64,000 nt of DNA from Pseudomonas sp. SST3 (GCF_003325755.1 NZ_QORI02000003.1:1-64000); one strand, 5' to 3'. Numbered from the stretch's first letter, positions 18,722-28,411 are shown. Translations and numbers: made by a program. The notes: generated from the letters alone by a model not told the origin.

Positions 18722-19924
18722 ATGCTCATGTCCCCCTGGCGTTCCGACTTTCCGGCCCTGGCGATTCTCGAAGCCCAGGGCCAGACCTATCTCGACAGTG
18801 CCGCCACGGCACAGAAACCCCAAGCCCTGATCGACGCGCTGACCGGTTACTACACCTGCGGCACCGCCAATGTCCACCGCGCCCAACATCAGCCGGCTGA
18901 ACGCGCGACACGCGCCTTCGAAGACGCACGGATCAAGGTGGCGCGATGGCTCAATGCGGCCTGCCCGACCGAAATCGTCTTTACCCGCGGTGCCACCGAA
19001 GCGCTGAACCTGCTCGCCTATGGTCTCGAACCACTGATTGAGGCGGATGACGAGATCGTCGTCAGCGCGCTGGAACATCACGCCAATCTTCTGCCTTGGC
19101 AGCAACTGGCAAAGCGGCGTAACGCCAAGTTGCTAGTGTTGCCGCTGAACGATCGCGGTGCAATCGACATGGAAGCCGCCGCCAGCCTGATCGGTCCACG
19201 AACCCGTTTGCTTGCCGTCAGCCAGCTGTCCAATGTGCTCGGCGTCTGGCAGCCGCTTACCGAGTTATTGCCCCTGGCCAAGGCCCAGGGCGCGCTGACG
19301 GTAGTCGACGGTGCTCAGGGCGTCGTCCATGGCAGACACGATATGCAGTCGCTGGCATGCGATTTCTACGTGCTGTCCAGCCACAAGCTTTACGGGCCGG
19401 AAGGCGTCGGCGCGCTTTATGGCCGCGGCGAGTCGCTGCTCAAGCTCAAGCACTGGCAATTCGGCGGCGAAATGGTCCGTGTCGCTGATTTCGACCATGC
19501 CGAGTTCCATGCCGCGCCGTTGGGCTTCGAGGCCGGCACTCCGCCAATCGGCGCAGTCATTGGTCTCGGTGCAACTCTGGATTACCTGTCCAGACTGGAC
19601 GCAGCGGCTGTGAACCGCCACGAAGAGGCACTGCACAGGACGCTGCTGGCAGGGCTCGCGGTACGCAAAGGGGTAAAGCTGCTGGGCGAGCCGCGGCTGG
19701 CACTGGCCAGCTTCACCGTCGATGGCGTGCATCATGGCGATCTGGCGCACCTGCTTACTGAGCAAGGGATTGCCATACGCAGCGGAACGCATTGCGCTCA
19801 ACCCTTGATGAAAGCGCTGAGGGTCGATGGCGCCATTCGCGTATCGCTCGGACTGTACAACGATGGCACCGATTTGGAGCGATTCTTCAATGCCCTCGAT
19901 CAGGGGCTGGAGTTGCTGCAATGA
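18722..19924 (+). CDS. csdA: Cysteine desulfurase, CsdA/SufS group
   Basis: The enzyme removes sulfur from cysteine as a persulfide for Fe-S or tRNA thiolation. The 400-aa PLP protein has the N-terminal YLDSAATAQKPQ, the PLP lysine K222 in SSHKLYGPEGVGALYG, and the active cysteine C358 in SGTHCAQPLM, as in group II desulfurases. Its SufE-like partner overlaps the end of the gene. No SufBCD or IscU genes are near, so this is the Csd type. The start is 18722 or 18728 (both ATG, no clear ribosome site). The frame from 18641 crosses an inverted repeat and is rejected. Confidence 0.92.
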   Translation: MLMSPWRSDFPALAILEAQGQTYLDSAATAQKPQALIDALTGYYTCGTANVHRAQHQPAERATRAFEDARIKVARWLNAACPTEIVFTRGATEALNLLAYGLEPLIEADDEIVVSALEHHANLLPWQQLAKRRNAKLLVLPLNDRGAIDMEAAASLIGPRTRLLAVSQLSNVLGVWQPLTELLPLAKAQGALTVVDGAQGVVHGRHDMQSLACDFYVLSSHKLYGPEGVGALYGRGESLLKLKHWQFGGEMVRVADFDHAEFHAAPLGFEAGTPPIGAVIGLGATLDYLSRLDAAAVNRHEEALHRTLLAGLAVRKGVKLLGEPRLALASFTVDGVHHGDLAHLLTEQGIAIRSGTHCAQPLMKALRVDGAIRVSLGLYNDGTDLERFFNALDQGLELLQ

Positions 19925-20334
19925 GCGAGCTTCCCGCTGCGGCCAGCGAAACGCTGGAACGCTTCCAGCAAGCCACCGGCTGGGAACAGCGGGCGCGCCT
20001 GCTGATGCAGCAAGGCGATCGCCTCGAGCCGCTCGACGACACCGAGCGCACCGACAGCAATCTGGTTGCTGGTTGTGACAGCAAGCTCTGGCTGATCGGC
20101 GAGACGCGCGGTGATCATTGGCACTTCCGGGGCACCAGCGAGGCGCGCCTGCTACGCGGCTTGCTCGCTGTCCTGCTGGTGCGTGTCAACGGTTCGCGAG
20201 CAGACGAGCTGCAGCGGCTGGACGTGGCGGACTGGTTCGGGCAGCTCGGGCTGGCTCGGCAACTTTCACCCTCCCGTGCCAACGGTATGAATGCCGTGCT
20301 CCTGCGGATGCGCGAGCTGGCATCGGCCGGCTGA
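19921..20334 (+). CDS. csdE: SufE-like sulfur acceptor protein CsdE
   Basis: CsdE accepts persulfide sulfur from CsdA and raises its activity. The 137-aa protein shows the SufE pattern around the acceptor cysteine C52 (NLVAGCDSKLWL) and a C-terminal helix ending NGMNAVLLRMRELA. The start ATG overlaps the csdA stop (ATGA), indicating translational coupling of donor and acceptor. The convergent tcdA gene, whose E. coli product works with the CsdAE pair, fits the same pathway. Confidence 0.93.
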   Translation: MSELPAAASETLERFQQATGWEQRARLLMQQGDRLEPLDDTERTDSNLVAGCDSKLWLIGETRGDHWHFRGTSEARLLRGLLAVLLVRVNGSRADELQRLDVADWFGQLGLARQLSPSRANGMNAVLLRMRELASAG

Positions 20335-20389
20335 TCGAACTCCTCGCGGCCGATGGGTTATCCGCCCGTCTTCAACAACCGTAAAGCCA

Positions 20390-21196
20390 TCAACCCCGAG
20401 TGCGCTCCGCAGGCCGCCTTGCCCCGGCGACCAACTTGTCGACCGCCCGTGCTGCTGCCACCAGGCCGAAACTGGCGGTGACCATCATCGCTGCGCCGAA
20501 ACCGCCGGCACAGTCGAGCTTGACCCCTTCGCCTACGAAACTCTTGCTTTGGCAGACGCCACCTTCCGGCGTGGGATAGCGCAGTTGCTCGGTGGAGAAC
20601 ACGCAGGGAACGCTGTAGGTGCGGCCCGGCGTGCGGGAGAAGTTGTACTCGCGACGCAGCAACGAGCGCACCTTCGCCGCCAGCGGATCGTTGAAGGTCT
20701 TGTTTAGGTCGGCGACCTGAATCTGCGTTGGGTCCACCTGCCCACCGGCGCCGCCGGTGGCGATGATCTGGATCTTGCGTCGCTTGCACCAGGCGATCAG
20801 CGCTGCCTTGGCCGGCACGCTGTCGATGCAATCGATGACGCAATCCATCTGCTCGGTAATGTACTCGGGCATGGTCTCGCGAGTAACGAAGTCGGCGACC
20901 GCATGCACTACGCAAGCCGGGTTGATGGCCCGGATGCGTGCGGCCATCTCGTCCACCTTGGGTTTGCCGACCGCGCCTTCCAGCGCGTGAATCTGCCGAT
21001 TGGTATTGGTGATGCAAACATCGTCCAGGTCGAACAGGCTGATCTCGCCCACGCCGCTTCGTGCCAGCGCCTCGGCCGCCCATGAGCCAACCCCGCCGAT
21101 ACCCACCACAGCCACATGCGCCGCAGCCAACCGCTCGAGGCCGGAAGAGCTATAGAGACGTGCAATGCCGCCGAAACGCTGGTCGTCGATGGACAT
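20390..21196 (-). CDS. tcdA: tRNA threonylcarbamoyladenosine dehydratase
   Basis: TcdA closes the N6-threonylcarbamoyl side chain at A37 of ANN-decoding tRNAs into its cyclic form, using ATP. The 268-aa E1-like protein has the nucleotide-binding VVGIGGVGSWAAEALARSG, the motif DDVCITNTNRQIHA and the later DCIDSVPAKAAL. In E. coli it works with the CsdA-CsdE sulfur relay, and here it is convergent with that pair. Length is normal. It is divergent from dapE, sharing a 190-bp control region. Confidence 0.94.
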   Translation of the reverse strand: MSIDDQRFGGIARLYSSSGLERLAAAHVAVVGIGGVGSWAAEALARSGVGEISLFDLDDVCITNTNRQIHALEGAVGKPKVDEMAARIRAINPACVVHAVADFVTRETMPEYITEQMDCVIDCIDSVPAKAALIAWCKRRKIQIIATGGAGGQVDPTQIQVADLNKTFNDPLAAKVRSLLRREYNFSRTPGRTYSVPCVFSTEQLRYPTPEGGVCQSKSFVGEGVKLDCAGGFGAAMMVTASFGLVAAARAVDKLVAGARRPAERTRG

Positions 21197-21386
21197 GTCG
21201 ATCCCCCCGGAAAAGTCCGCCGATTATAAGACCTTCGCCCTTGCCGACACAGGGCTGGCGGGCGGCCCGATCGTTCCGGGCGACTTCAGGCATGTTGACA
21301 ATGGTCATTCCAAGCAACGCAAGCCACGGTGGAAACGGGTTTTGCTTTAATATGGCGCCCCTTCCCCCGCCTGCCTCGGAGCCGTG

Positions 21387-22535
21387 ATGACTGCCGCCGC
21401 CCTCTCGCCAACCCTTGAACTCGCCTGCGAGCTGATCAATCGTCCGTCGGTGACCCCACTGGACGAGGGCTGCCAGCAACTGATGAGCGAGCGGCTCGCC
21501 GCCTGCGGCTTTGCCATCGAGCCGATGCACATCGAGGACGTCGAGAACTTCTGGGCAATTCGCGGCAACGACGGCCCAGTGCTGTGCTTTGCAGGTCATA
21601 CCGACGTGGTGCCCACCGGGCCGCTGCAGGCGTGGCAGAACCCGCCTTTCGCAGCGCGCATCGACGAGCACGGCATGCTCCATGGTCGTGGCGCGGCGGA
21701 CATGAAGGGCAGCCTGGCGTCAATGATCATTGCGGTGGAACGCTTCACCGCTGACCACCCGGATCACAAGGGACAGATCGCTTTCCTCATCACCAGCGAT
21801 GAAGAAGGCCCAGCCCACCACGGCACCAAGGCGGTGGTCGAGCGCCTGCGTGAGCGTGGCCAGCGATTAGATTGGTGCATCGTCGGTGAGCCATCGAGCA
21901 CTAAACTGGTCGGCGACGTGGTGAAGAATGGCCGCCGCGGCTCGCTCGGCGGCACCCTGACGGTGCGCGGCCAGCAGGGCCACGTGGCCTATCCGCACCT
22001 GGCGAAAAATCCGATTCATCTCGCGGCGCCGGCACTGGCCGAACTGGCTGCCGAACACTGGGACGATGGCAACGCGTTTTTCCCGCCGACCAGTTTTCAG
22101 ATTTCCAACCTCAACGCCGGCACCGGCGCCACCAATGTCATCCCCGGCACGCTGGAAGCGGTGTTCAACTTCCGCTTCTCCACCGAGTCCACGGTTGAGG
22201 GGCTGCAGCAGCGCACCGCGGCGATTCTCGACAAGCACGGTCTGGAGTGGAGCGTTGATTGGGCGCTGTCGGGCCTGCCATTTCTTACCGAGCCGGGTGA
22301 CCTGCTCGACGGCGTCGCCAAGGCGATCCGCAGCGTAACCGGTCGCGAGACTACACCCTCCACCAGCGGCGGCACCTCCGATGGCCGATTTATCGCCACC
22401 TTGGGCACCCAGGTCGTCGAACTCGGCCCGGTCAACGCGACCATCCACCAGGTCGACGAGCACATCCTCGCCAGCGATCTCGATCTGCTGACCGAGATCT
22501 ACTACCAGACCCTGGTCAATCTGCTCGCATGCTGA
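21387..22535 (+). CDS. dapE: Succinyl-diaminopimelate desuccinylase
   Basis: DapE hydrolyses N-succinyl-LL-DAP to LL-DAP and succinate. The 382-aa M20 zinc peptidase-fold enzyme shows [12 protein letters not shown], the metal bridge RGAADMKGS and the catalytic TSDEEGPA. Also present are the dimerisation insert at about residues 180-290 and the C-terminal [11 protein letters not shown] with the late histidine in [12 protein letters not shown] at 21384 sits directly before the chosen ATG at 21387. The end of the gene overlaps the start of rlmA by seven bases. Confidence 0.96.
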   Translation: MTAAALSPTLELACELINRPSVTPLDEGCQQLMSERLAACGFAIEPMHIEDVENFWAIRGNDGPVLCFAGHTDVVPTGPLQAWQNPPFAARIDEHGMLHGRGAADMKGSLASMIIAVERFTADHPDHKGQIAFLITSDEEGPAHHGTKAVVERLRERGQRLDWCIVGEPSSTKLVGDVVKNGRRGSLGGTLTVRGQQGHVAYPHLAKNPIHLAAPALAELAAEHWDDGNAFFPPTSFQISNLNAGTGATNVIPGTLEAVFNFRFSTESTVEGLQQRTAAILDKHGLEWSVDWALSGLPFLTEPGDLLDGVAKAIRSVTGRETTPSTSGGTSDGRFIATLGTQVVELGPVNATIHQVDEHILASDLDLLTEIYYQTLVNLLAC

Positions 22536-23333
22536 TCTGCCCTATCTGCCAGGCCGCACTGAGTCAGGTCGACAACGGGGTCGCCTGCTCGGCCAATCAC
22601 CGTTTCGATCGTGCCCGCCAGGGTTATCTGAACCTGCTGCCGGTACAGCACAAGAACAGCCGGGCGCCGTGACAACCAGGCCATGGTGGAGGCGCGTCGA
22701 CGCTTTCTCGACGGCGGCCACTATGCCCCGCTGGCCGAGCGCCTGGCGCAACTGGCCGCCGATCGCTCTCCACAGCGTTGGCTGGATATCGGCTGTGGCG
22801 AGGGCTACTACACCGCGCAGATCGCTCAGGCGCTGCCGCATGCCGAGGGTTACGCGCTGGACATCTCACGCGAGGCGGTCAAGCGTGCCTGCAGACGTGC
22901 GCCGCAGCTGGAATGGCTGATCGCGAGCATGGCCCGGGTACCGCTTGCCGATGCCAGCTGCAACCTGCTCGCCAGCGTGTTCAGCCCATTGGATTGGAGC
23001 GAAGCCCGCCGCCTGCTCGCCCCTGGTGGCGGGCTGCTGCGTATGGGCCCGACCCGCGAGCACCTGTGGGAACTGCGCGGCCTGCTGTATGACGAAATAC
23101 GTGACTACGATGACGAGAAGCACCTGTCGCTGATTCCCGACGGCATGCATCTGGCGCACGGCGAAACCCTTAAGTACGAGCTGCAACTGGACAGCGCAGA
23201 AGCCCGCGCCGACCTGCTGGCCATGACGCCGCACGGCTGGCGCGCCAGTGCCGAACGCCGAGCGGCGGTAATCGGCGCGCCACTCAAGGTTCGGGTTGCG
23301 ATACGCTACGACTGGATCGAGCGAGACCGGTAA
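22529..23333 (+). pseudogene. rlmA: 23S rRNA (guanine-N1)-methyltransferase RlmA, frameshifted
   Basis: The first frame starts inside the dapE end with [13 protein letters not shown], the cysteine pair of the RlmA zinc finger. It continues through HRFDRARQGYLNLL and stops at 22672 just after HKNSRAP. The next frame resumes with DNQAMVEARRRFLDGGHY and carries the SAM-binding LDIGCGEGYY, running to 23333. Family proteins read SR-x-PGDN at the junction, so two G residues missing from CCGGGTGAC explain the break; restored length is 268 aa. The intact enzyme would methylate N1 of G745 (E. coli numbering). It may be a true mutation or a sequence error. Confidence 0.82.
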
Positions 23334-23460
23334 ATCACCTTGAACGCAGGCAAAGGCAGCGGCTGATCCGTATCGATGCTCGCGCGGTCGCTAGCGGTCC
23401 CGCTAACACTGCACTCACTGATCAACACGTAGTAACCACCACCAGACAAGGCCACCGCCC

Positions 23461-23832
23461 ATGCGTCAACCGGACATCGAGATCTACCTCAGGGACGCCA
23501 GTCAGGATGCCGTCACCGATTGGCTCAACCAGGCTCTCGGGCCCTGCTCACCGTGGCAACCCAAGGGCAAGACCTTCAAATGCAAGGCCGGCGATATTCC
23601 GGTGACCTGGCTTCCCAAGGCGGTTGGCAAATGGCACAGCCTGCTGCTGGAAAGCGACGCGACGCCTTGGGAGGACGACATCGCCTGCGCCCGCGACGCC
23701 TATGCGGCGCTGGAGGTGGAAGTCCGCTGCGCGCCAGGTGGCTGGCAGGAAGAAGAATCGGTTGAAGATGCTGATCGCTGGATGAGCGTCAGCGAGCGCG
23801 GCGAGGCGGAAATCATCTGGCGTACCGACTGA
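23461..23832 (+). CDS. Conserved hypothetical protein, 123 aa
   Basis: The protein is soluble, acidic and lacks a signal peptide or membrane segment. It has a ferredoxin-like alternation (DIEIYLRDASQDAVTDWL, then GDIPVTWLPKAVGKWHSLLL) and conserved-looking tryptophans. I recognise it only as a short pseudomonad protein of unknown function. It follows the rlmA region after a 127-bp gap and ends just before a strong shared terminator, so it is probably transcribed alone. Confidence 0.65.
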   Translation: MRQPDIEIYLRDASQDAVTDWLNQALGPCSPWQPKGKTFKCKAGDIPVTWLPKAVGKWHSLLLESDATPWEDDIACARDAYAALEVEVRCAPGGWQEEESVEDADRWMSVSERGEAEIIWRTD

Positions 23833-23875
23833 ATGCCGGCTCATGCAGCGGCCGGTGCATTCAGGCGCAACACAT

Positions 23876-23907
23876 CAAAAAGCCCGCCAATCGACGGGCT
23901 TTTCTTT
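23876..23907. terminator. Bidirectional rho-independent terminator
   Basis: AAAAAGCCCG and CGGGCTTTT pair around a short loop between two convergent genes. An A-run stands on the left and TTTTCTTTT on the right, so it can stop transcription of both the plus-strand hypothetical gene and the minus-strand cold-shock gene. Confidence 0.85.
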
Positions 23908-23921
23908 TCCGAGCGCAGCTA

Positions 23922-24131
23922 TCAGAGCCCCGCCACGTCCTCGGCCTGCAGGCCCTTCTGGCCTTGGGTCACCGAGAACTCCACCTGCTGACCTTCGGCC
24001 AGAGAACGGTGGCCTTCGCCACGAATGGCCTGGTAGTGAACAAACACATCCGCACCACTGCCACGCTGGATGAATCCATACCCCTTGGCATCGTTGAACC
24101 ACTTGACGGTTCCGGTTTCGCGCTCAGCCAT
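23922..24131 (-). CDS. Cold-shock domain protein
   Basis: The 69-aa protein is a single cold-shock (OB-fold) domain with RNP1 (KGYGFIQRG) and RNP2 (DVFVHY). Such proteins bind single-stranded RNA or DNA and act as RNA chaperones. The acidic start [14 protein letters not shown] and the central [13 protein letters not shown] are of the CspA/CapB type common in pseudomonads. About 230 bp without a gene lie upstream and may hold a long structured 5' leader, as is usual for csp genes, but no specific cold-box was identified. The gene ends at a strong terminator. Confidence 0.93.
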   Translation of the reverse strand: MAERETGTVKWFNDAKGYGFIQRGSGADVFVHYQAIRGEGHRSLAEGQQVEFSVTQGQKGLQAEDVAGL

Positions 24132-24306
24132 CCTACTTCTCCAACTCGATTCTTATTATTCCCCGTTCGGGGAGGGACGATCAGGCCTAAGCCGCTGCGG
24201 GCCGCCTGACAGCAGGATAGCGGAGCAGGCGTGACAAGCGCGTTTCAGGGCGATCGCCGGACGAGTATAGAACAGGAAATATTCTCGTCTTCGGGTTTTT
24301 TGCGGC

Positions 24307-24344
24307 CATCGACAGCAGTGACAAGCGATGCACTGCTGTCGATG
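24307..24344. repeat. Perfect 14-bp inverted repeat
   Basis: CATCGACAGCAGTG at 24307-24320 and CACTGCTGTCGATG at 24331-24344 are exact reverse complements separated by 10 bases. The repeat lies 19 bp after the stop of the Gld-type operon. On that strand an A-run, not a T-run, follows the stem, so it is not a standard terminator. It may still cap the operon mRNA or bind a protein dimer. Confidence 0.6.
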
Positions 24345-24362
24345 TGCCGGACGGCAGCCCGA

Positions 24363-26198
24363 TCAACCCGCTCTGCGCCGGCGCCACAGCCACATCAGCA
24401 ACACGCCCAAGGTCAACACCAGCGGGACCAGGGCAATGTTGAAGAACTTCAGCACGCGGCCCAGCGCCTCGATGTCGGCGTTGAGCTGGTAACGCACCTC
24501 GCGTAGCTCCTTGCGAATGCGCAGTTTCTCCTGCATGTATCCCTGCAGCGCTGCCTGTTGTTCGGTGGTGAGCGCTATCGCACCTTCCGCGCTCGGGTCC
24601 TGCAACTCGGCAAGCTGCGCCTCGGTGGCAGCCAGTCGTTGCTGCAGCGCTTCCTCTTTCTCACGGAAGCGGTTCTCGGCCTCTCGCTGCAGTTCTTCGA
24701 CGACCACGAACGGCCGGGCGAAGCGCCCACGCGAGCGAACACTGATTAGCGCATCGGTGCCGGACAGATTGTCCAGCGCATTGGCCACGAAGGTGCCATT
24801 GTCGGCCCAGGGCTGCGGCATGCGCTGCCCGAAGAAGTCCTGCACCTGCACCCACATGCGATCAGCCAACAGATCGGTATCCGCCACCGCAATGACGTTA
24901 ATACTGGCACTTTCCTTTAGCCCGTCCTTGCGGCCTTCGATGCCGTTCGGGTAGGCCGACTGCGCCGGGCCCTGGATGCGCGCGACAAGCGTATAGCGCT
25001 CGCCCGAGGGCTCCAGATCACGCAGCAGCGCCTCAGGATTTTCAAGCGTCGCGAAGCGCTCCGCCTCGAACGGCATGGCATAACTGGAACTCTGGACCAG
25101 TGGCGTGAAACGGGTCGTGGCGCCCTCCAGCGGTTCGAGGTAGCCGGCCGTCGCCATGGTCAGGCTTTCCAGCGAGGCGGTGGTGACGTCATCGATATCC
25201 ATGGTGCGCTGCGGCAGGTTCAGCCAGCCCGGGTGCCGGACCGGTCGGCGCTCGGCACCTACGCCTACCGACATCGCGTAGGACGCATCGCCCACCACCT
25301 GGCCGGGCGCCATGCGCACCCCCCAGGCCTTGAACAGCGGCTCCAGGTCCGACGACTTGCCGTCGCCAAACTCACCGGGCCCGATGCCCATACCCGGATC
25401 GGCTTCGCTGTACGGATCGAGGAACACCAGCAGCTTGCCGCCACGCAGGACGAACTGATCGATGGCGTAGAGCGTCTGTTCCGGCAGATCTTTGGGATGC
25501 ACCAGCATCAGTACCGAAACGCTGGTCGGAATCATATCGACGTCGCGCTTGAGGCTTTCGATATGAAACAGCTGACGCACTTCCTCGAGCACCATCCACG
25601 GCGGCGTTGCCTGCTGGGTGCGCATGTCGAAGCCACCCGTGATCGGCAATCCCGAAAGGACGCCAACGACCGGCAACTGCGGCGATGTCAGACTCTGAAT
25701 CAGGCGGCTGAGCTCATATTCGAGAAACTCTTCCTGATCCAGCGGGAAGAACGGGATACTTTGCGTCTGACCTTCAGCATTGGTGCCCGCGAGGCCAAAG
25801 TAAACCTTGTCACCCCCTTGGTTCAGCGGCACGGCCTGCAGCCCGAGTTCGGCGGCACGATCTTCCTCTTCGGAAAACGGCTCGGGGTCAATCACGTGCA
25901 GCTTGAGCTTGCCATCAGCCTCGCGCTCGTAAGCACGCAGCAATTCCTCCACACGTCGCGCGTAATTGCGCAGCGCTACAAGGCCCTTGGTCGCCTCGTC
26001 CGAATAGAAAAAATGCAACTCGATGGGCTTTTCGAGCCCCCCAAGAATGGTCTCGGTGCCTTCGGAGATGGTGTAGAGCTTCTGCTCGGTCAGGTCCAAC
26101 CGCGCATCGGTGAATGCCAGACTGGAAAAGGCGTTGAATGCCAGGAAGGCCAGCGCGATCAGCAGCAGTCCGGCACCCGAATACATCACTCGTTTCAT
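24363..26198 (-). CDS. Gld-type ABC exporter auxiliary protein (GldG-like)
   Basis: The 611-aa protein has one N-terminal membrane helix (LLLIALAFLAFNAFSSLAF), a large periplasmic domain of the GldG/ABC_transp_aux kind (RLDLTEQKLYTIS, then VVGVLSGLP), a coiled coil at about residues 510-580 and a second membrane helix at the C-terminus (FFNIALVPLVLTLGVLLMWLW) before a basic end. It follows the permease gene by 10 bp in an ATPase-permease-auxiliary operon, the arrangement known for GldA/GldF/GldG in gliding bacteria. Pseudomonads do not glide that way, so the substrate is unknown. Confidence 0.85.
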   Translation of the reverse strand: MKRVMYSGAGLLLIALAFLAFNAFSSLAFTDARLDLTEQKLYTISEGTETILGGLEKPIELHFFYSDEATKGLVALRNYARRVEELLRAYEREADGKLKLHVIDPEPFSEEEDRAAELGLQAVPLNQGGDKVYFGLAGTNAEGQTQSIPFFPLDQEEFLEYELSRLIQSLTSPQLPVVGVLSGLPITGGFDMRTQQATPPWMVLEEVRQLFHIESLKRDVDMIPTSVSVLMLVHPKDLPEQTLYAIDQFVLRGGKLLVFLDPYSEADPGMGIGPGEFGDGKSSDLEPLFKAWGVRMAPGQVVGDASYAMSVGVGAERRPVRHPGWLNLPQRTMDIDDVTTASLESLTMATAGYLEPLEGATTRFTPLVQSSSYAMPFEAERFATLENPEALLRDLEPSGERYTLVARIQGPAQSAYPNGIEGRKDGLKESASINVIAVADTDLLADRMWVQVQDFFGQRMPQPWADNGTFVANALDNLSGTDALISVRSRGRFARPFVVVEELQREAENRFREKEEALQQRLAATEAQLAELQDPSAEGAIALTTEQQAALQGYMQEKLRIRKELREVRYQLNADIEALGRVLKFFNIALVPLVLTLGVLLMWLWRRRRAG

Positions 26199-26208
26199 GT
26201 GGGTTTCC

Positions 26209-26940
26209 TTATGCCGCTTTCTTCAGATCGACGACCACGGCAGTGGCCGCCAGCCAGGCGATGATCAGCGTGACGAAATACAACAGGTCTCGCAGGTCGA
26301 TGACACCTTTGCTGAGGGCATCGAAGCGGATCAGGAAACTCAACGAAGCCACTGCATCCACAAGCCACTGCGGTGCCCAGGCGAAGGCATCGAGCACCAT
26401 GGGTAGCCCGCTGACGATGAACAGGAAACACACGCTGACCGCCAGAATGAACGCGATCACTTGGTTCTTCGCCAGCGCCGACATGCACGAGCCGATCGCC
26501 AGAAAGGCCCCGGCCAAGAGCCAGCTACCGAAATAGCCGGTGGCGATTGCGCCGTTGTCCGGCTCGCCGAGGTAGTTGACGGTGATGACCATCGGAAACG
26601 TCAGCAGCAGCGCAATCCCGGTGAACACCCAGGCTGCGAGAAACTTGCCGGTGACCGCCTCGAAGCGGGTAATTGGCAGCGTCATCAACAATTCGATGGA
26701 GCCGGATTTGCGCTCCTCCGCCCATAGCCGCATGGCGATAGCCGGAATCAGGAACAGATAGAGCCAGGTGTGGAAGCTGAAGAACGGTACGAGATCCGCC
26801 TGGCCGCGTTCGTAGAAGCCGCCCAGGTAGAAGGTGAACACTCCAGACAATACCAGGAAGATCAAAATGAACACGTAGGCGAGCGGCGTTGCGAAATAAC
26901 TGCCCAGCTCGCGTTTGAAGATCACCGGCAACTGGCTCAT
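26209..26940 (-). CDS. ABC transporter permease (GldF/ABC-2 type)
   Basis: The 243-aa protein has six hydrophobic helices and the ABC-2 pattern around residues 65-100 (MRLWAEERKSGSIELLMTLP). It would form the membrane channel with the ATPase encoded just upstream, whose stop codon overlaps its start by four bases (ATGA), and with the GldG-like protein that follows at 10 bp. The transported substrate is unknown. The gene looks intact, but its ATPase partner is frameshifted in this sequence. Confidence 0.88.
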   Translation of the reverse strand: MSQLPVIFKRELGSYFATPLAYVFILIFLVLSGVFTFYLGGFYERGQADLVPFFSFHTWLYLFLIPAIAMRLWAEERKSGSIELLMTLPITRFEAVTGKFLAAWVFTGIALLLTFPMVITVNYLGEPDNGAIATGYFGSWLLAGAFLAIGSCMSALAKNQVIAFILAVSVCFLFIVSGLPMVLDAFAWAPQWLVDAVASLSFLIRFDALSKGVIDLRDLLYFVTLIIAWLAATAVVVDLKKAA

Positions 26941-27859
26941 AGCGCCTCCCCACGAGTCAATGTACGGAACACTTCATCCAGCCGGCCACGTTCCACATCC
27001 AGCTCCTTCACCGCCCAACCCTGTTGGGTAATCAACGCGTTGATCTGCGGGAAGATCACCTGCCCTGGCTTGGCCAGCACCGTAACGCTATGTTCGTGCT
27101 CGTTGAATTCGACCCCAGCTACGCCCGGCAGCGCCGCCAGCGCGATGTCATCCAGCGGGTCATTGCTGACCAGCGTCACCGCCTGGTGATACTTGGAGCG
27201 GCTTTCCAGCTCGAACGGCGTGCCATCGGCCACCAGACGTCCGCTGGCAATCACCACCGCTCGGGTGCAGACCGCCGTGACCTCTTCGAGGATATGGGTG
27301 GAGATGATCACGATCTTGTCCTGCGCCAGTCCACGGATCAGCTCGCGCACCTGATGCTTCTGGTTCGGGTCCAACCCATCGGTGGGCTCGTCGAGGATCA
27401 GTACGCGAGGGTCATGCAGAATCGCCTGCGCCAACCCGACACGGCGCTTGAAACCCTTGGACAGGGTCTCGATGCTCTGACCGAGCACCGTATCGAGTTC
27501 CACCTGGCCTGCTGCCGTGTCGACCCGCACGCGCTTATCCAGGCCGCGATAACCGCGAACCTCGGCAATGAAGTCGAGAAAGCCACGCACCGTCATGTCG
27601 CCGTAACAGGGCGCCCCCTCCGGCAAATAGCCGATCTGGCGCTGGGCCTGCAGCGTCTGGGTCTGAATGTCACAGCCGAAGATACTCGCCGTGCCGGACG
27701 TCGGTGCCAGGAAGCCGGTCAGCATCTTCATGGTGGTGGACTTGCCGCCCCGTTGGGGCCGAGAAAACCGAGTACTTCGCCGGGTTGAACGCTGAATGTC
27801 AGCGCATCCACCGCCGTGTGCCGGGCAAACCTTTTCGTCAGATTCTTCAGTTCGATCAT
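26937..27859 (-). pseudogene. ABC transporter ATP-binding protein, frameshifted in Walker A
   Basis: From ATG 27859 the minus strand reads [20 protein letters not shown] and reaches FLGPNG. The frame then breaks, and the other frame resumes at [15 protein letters not shown] and runs to 26937 with the signature, Walker B (VLILDEPTDGLDP) and H-loop (ISTHILEE). Putting one C back near 27745-27748 gives FLGPNGAGKSTT and a 307-aa ATPase. The break falls inside the ATP-binding loop, so a real mutation would disable the exporter while both partner genes stay open. That mismatch favours a sequence error. The long open frame reading on to 28052 is an artefact of the shift. Confidence 0.85.
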
Positions 27860-28096
27860 CGTTCTCACCCATGGCGGACCCACGGCCGAACCGGCAAGAC
27901 GGGTCCAATGCGGGCCGGACTATAAAAAGAGCACGCCGGGCATTGCAACCAGCGCGGGCGTCGCAGCGTTCGATATCCCCATGCGCGGGTGTCTCGCTTG
28001 CACTAGCCCCATGCAAGCCCATGCCGACCGAAGCCGCCCGCTGCGTCAGCATGGCGAACCAGGTTACGCATCAGATCTTCGCAGAGGAAAAACCGA

Positions 28097-28411
28097 ATGA
28101 TCATCGCCATCACCCGATTCCAGTTGCCCAGTCCCATCACTCGGAGCGAGGCACGAGAAATCTTCCTGAGCACAGCACCGACCTATCAAGGCGTGGCCGG
28201 GCTCGTCCGTAAGCACTATGTGCTTTCTCAGGACGGGAGCACAGCAGGCGGCATCTATGTATGGGAATCCCAAGCCGAAGCCGAGGCGCTCTACACCGAA
28301 AGCTGGAAGACTCTTGTCCGGGAAAAGTACGGCACCGAGCCGTCAGTTACCTATTTCGACAGCCCCGTCGTAGTCGACAACATTTCCCAGGCGATTCATT
28401 CGGATGATTAG
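28097..28411 (+). CDS. YdhR-like monooxygenase-fold protein
   Basis: The 104-aa protein starts MIIAITRFQLPSPITRSEA after an AGAGGAA ribosome site and resembles the YdhR/antibiotic-monooxygenase (dimeric alpha-beta barrel) family: YQGVAGLVRKHYVLS, GGIYVWESQAEAEALY and TYFDSPVVVDN. Relatives are small dimeric proteins thought to oxidise or bind aromatic or polyketide-like compounds; none of this is proven here. It stands first in a small accessory group of plus-strand genes between the Gld operon and plsB. Confidence 0.8.
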   Translation: MIIAITRFQLPSPITRSEAREIFLSTAPTYQGVAGLVRKHYVLSQDGSTAGGIYVWESQAEAEALYTESWKTLVREKYGTEPSVTYFDSPVVVDNISQAIHSDD

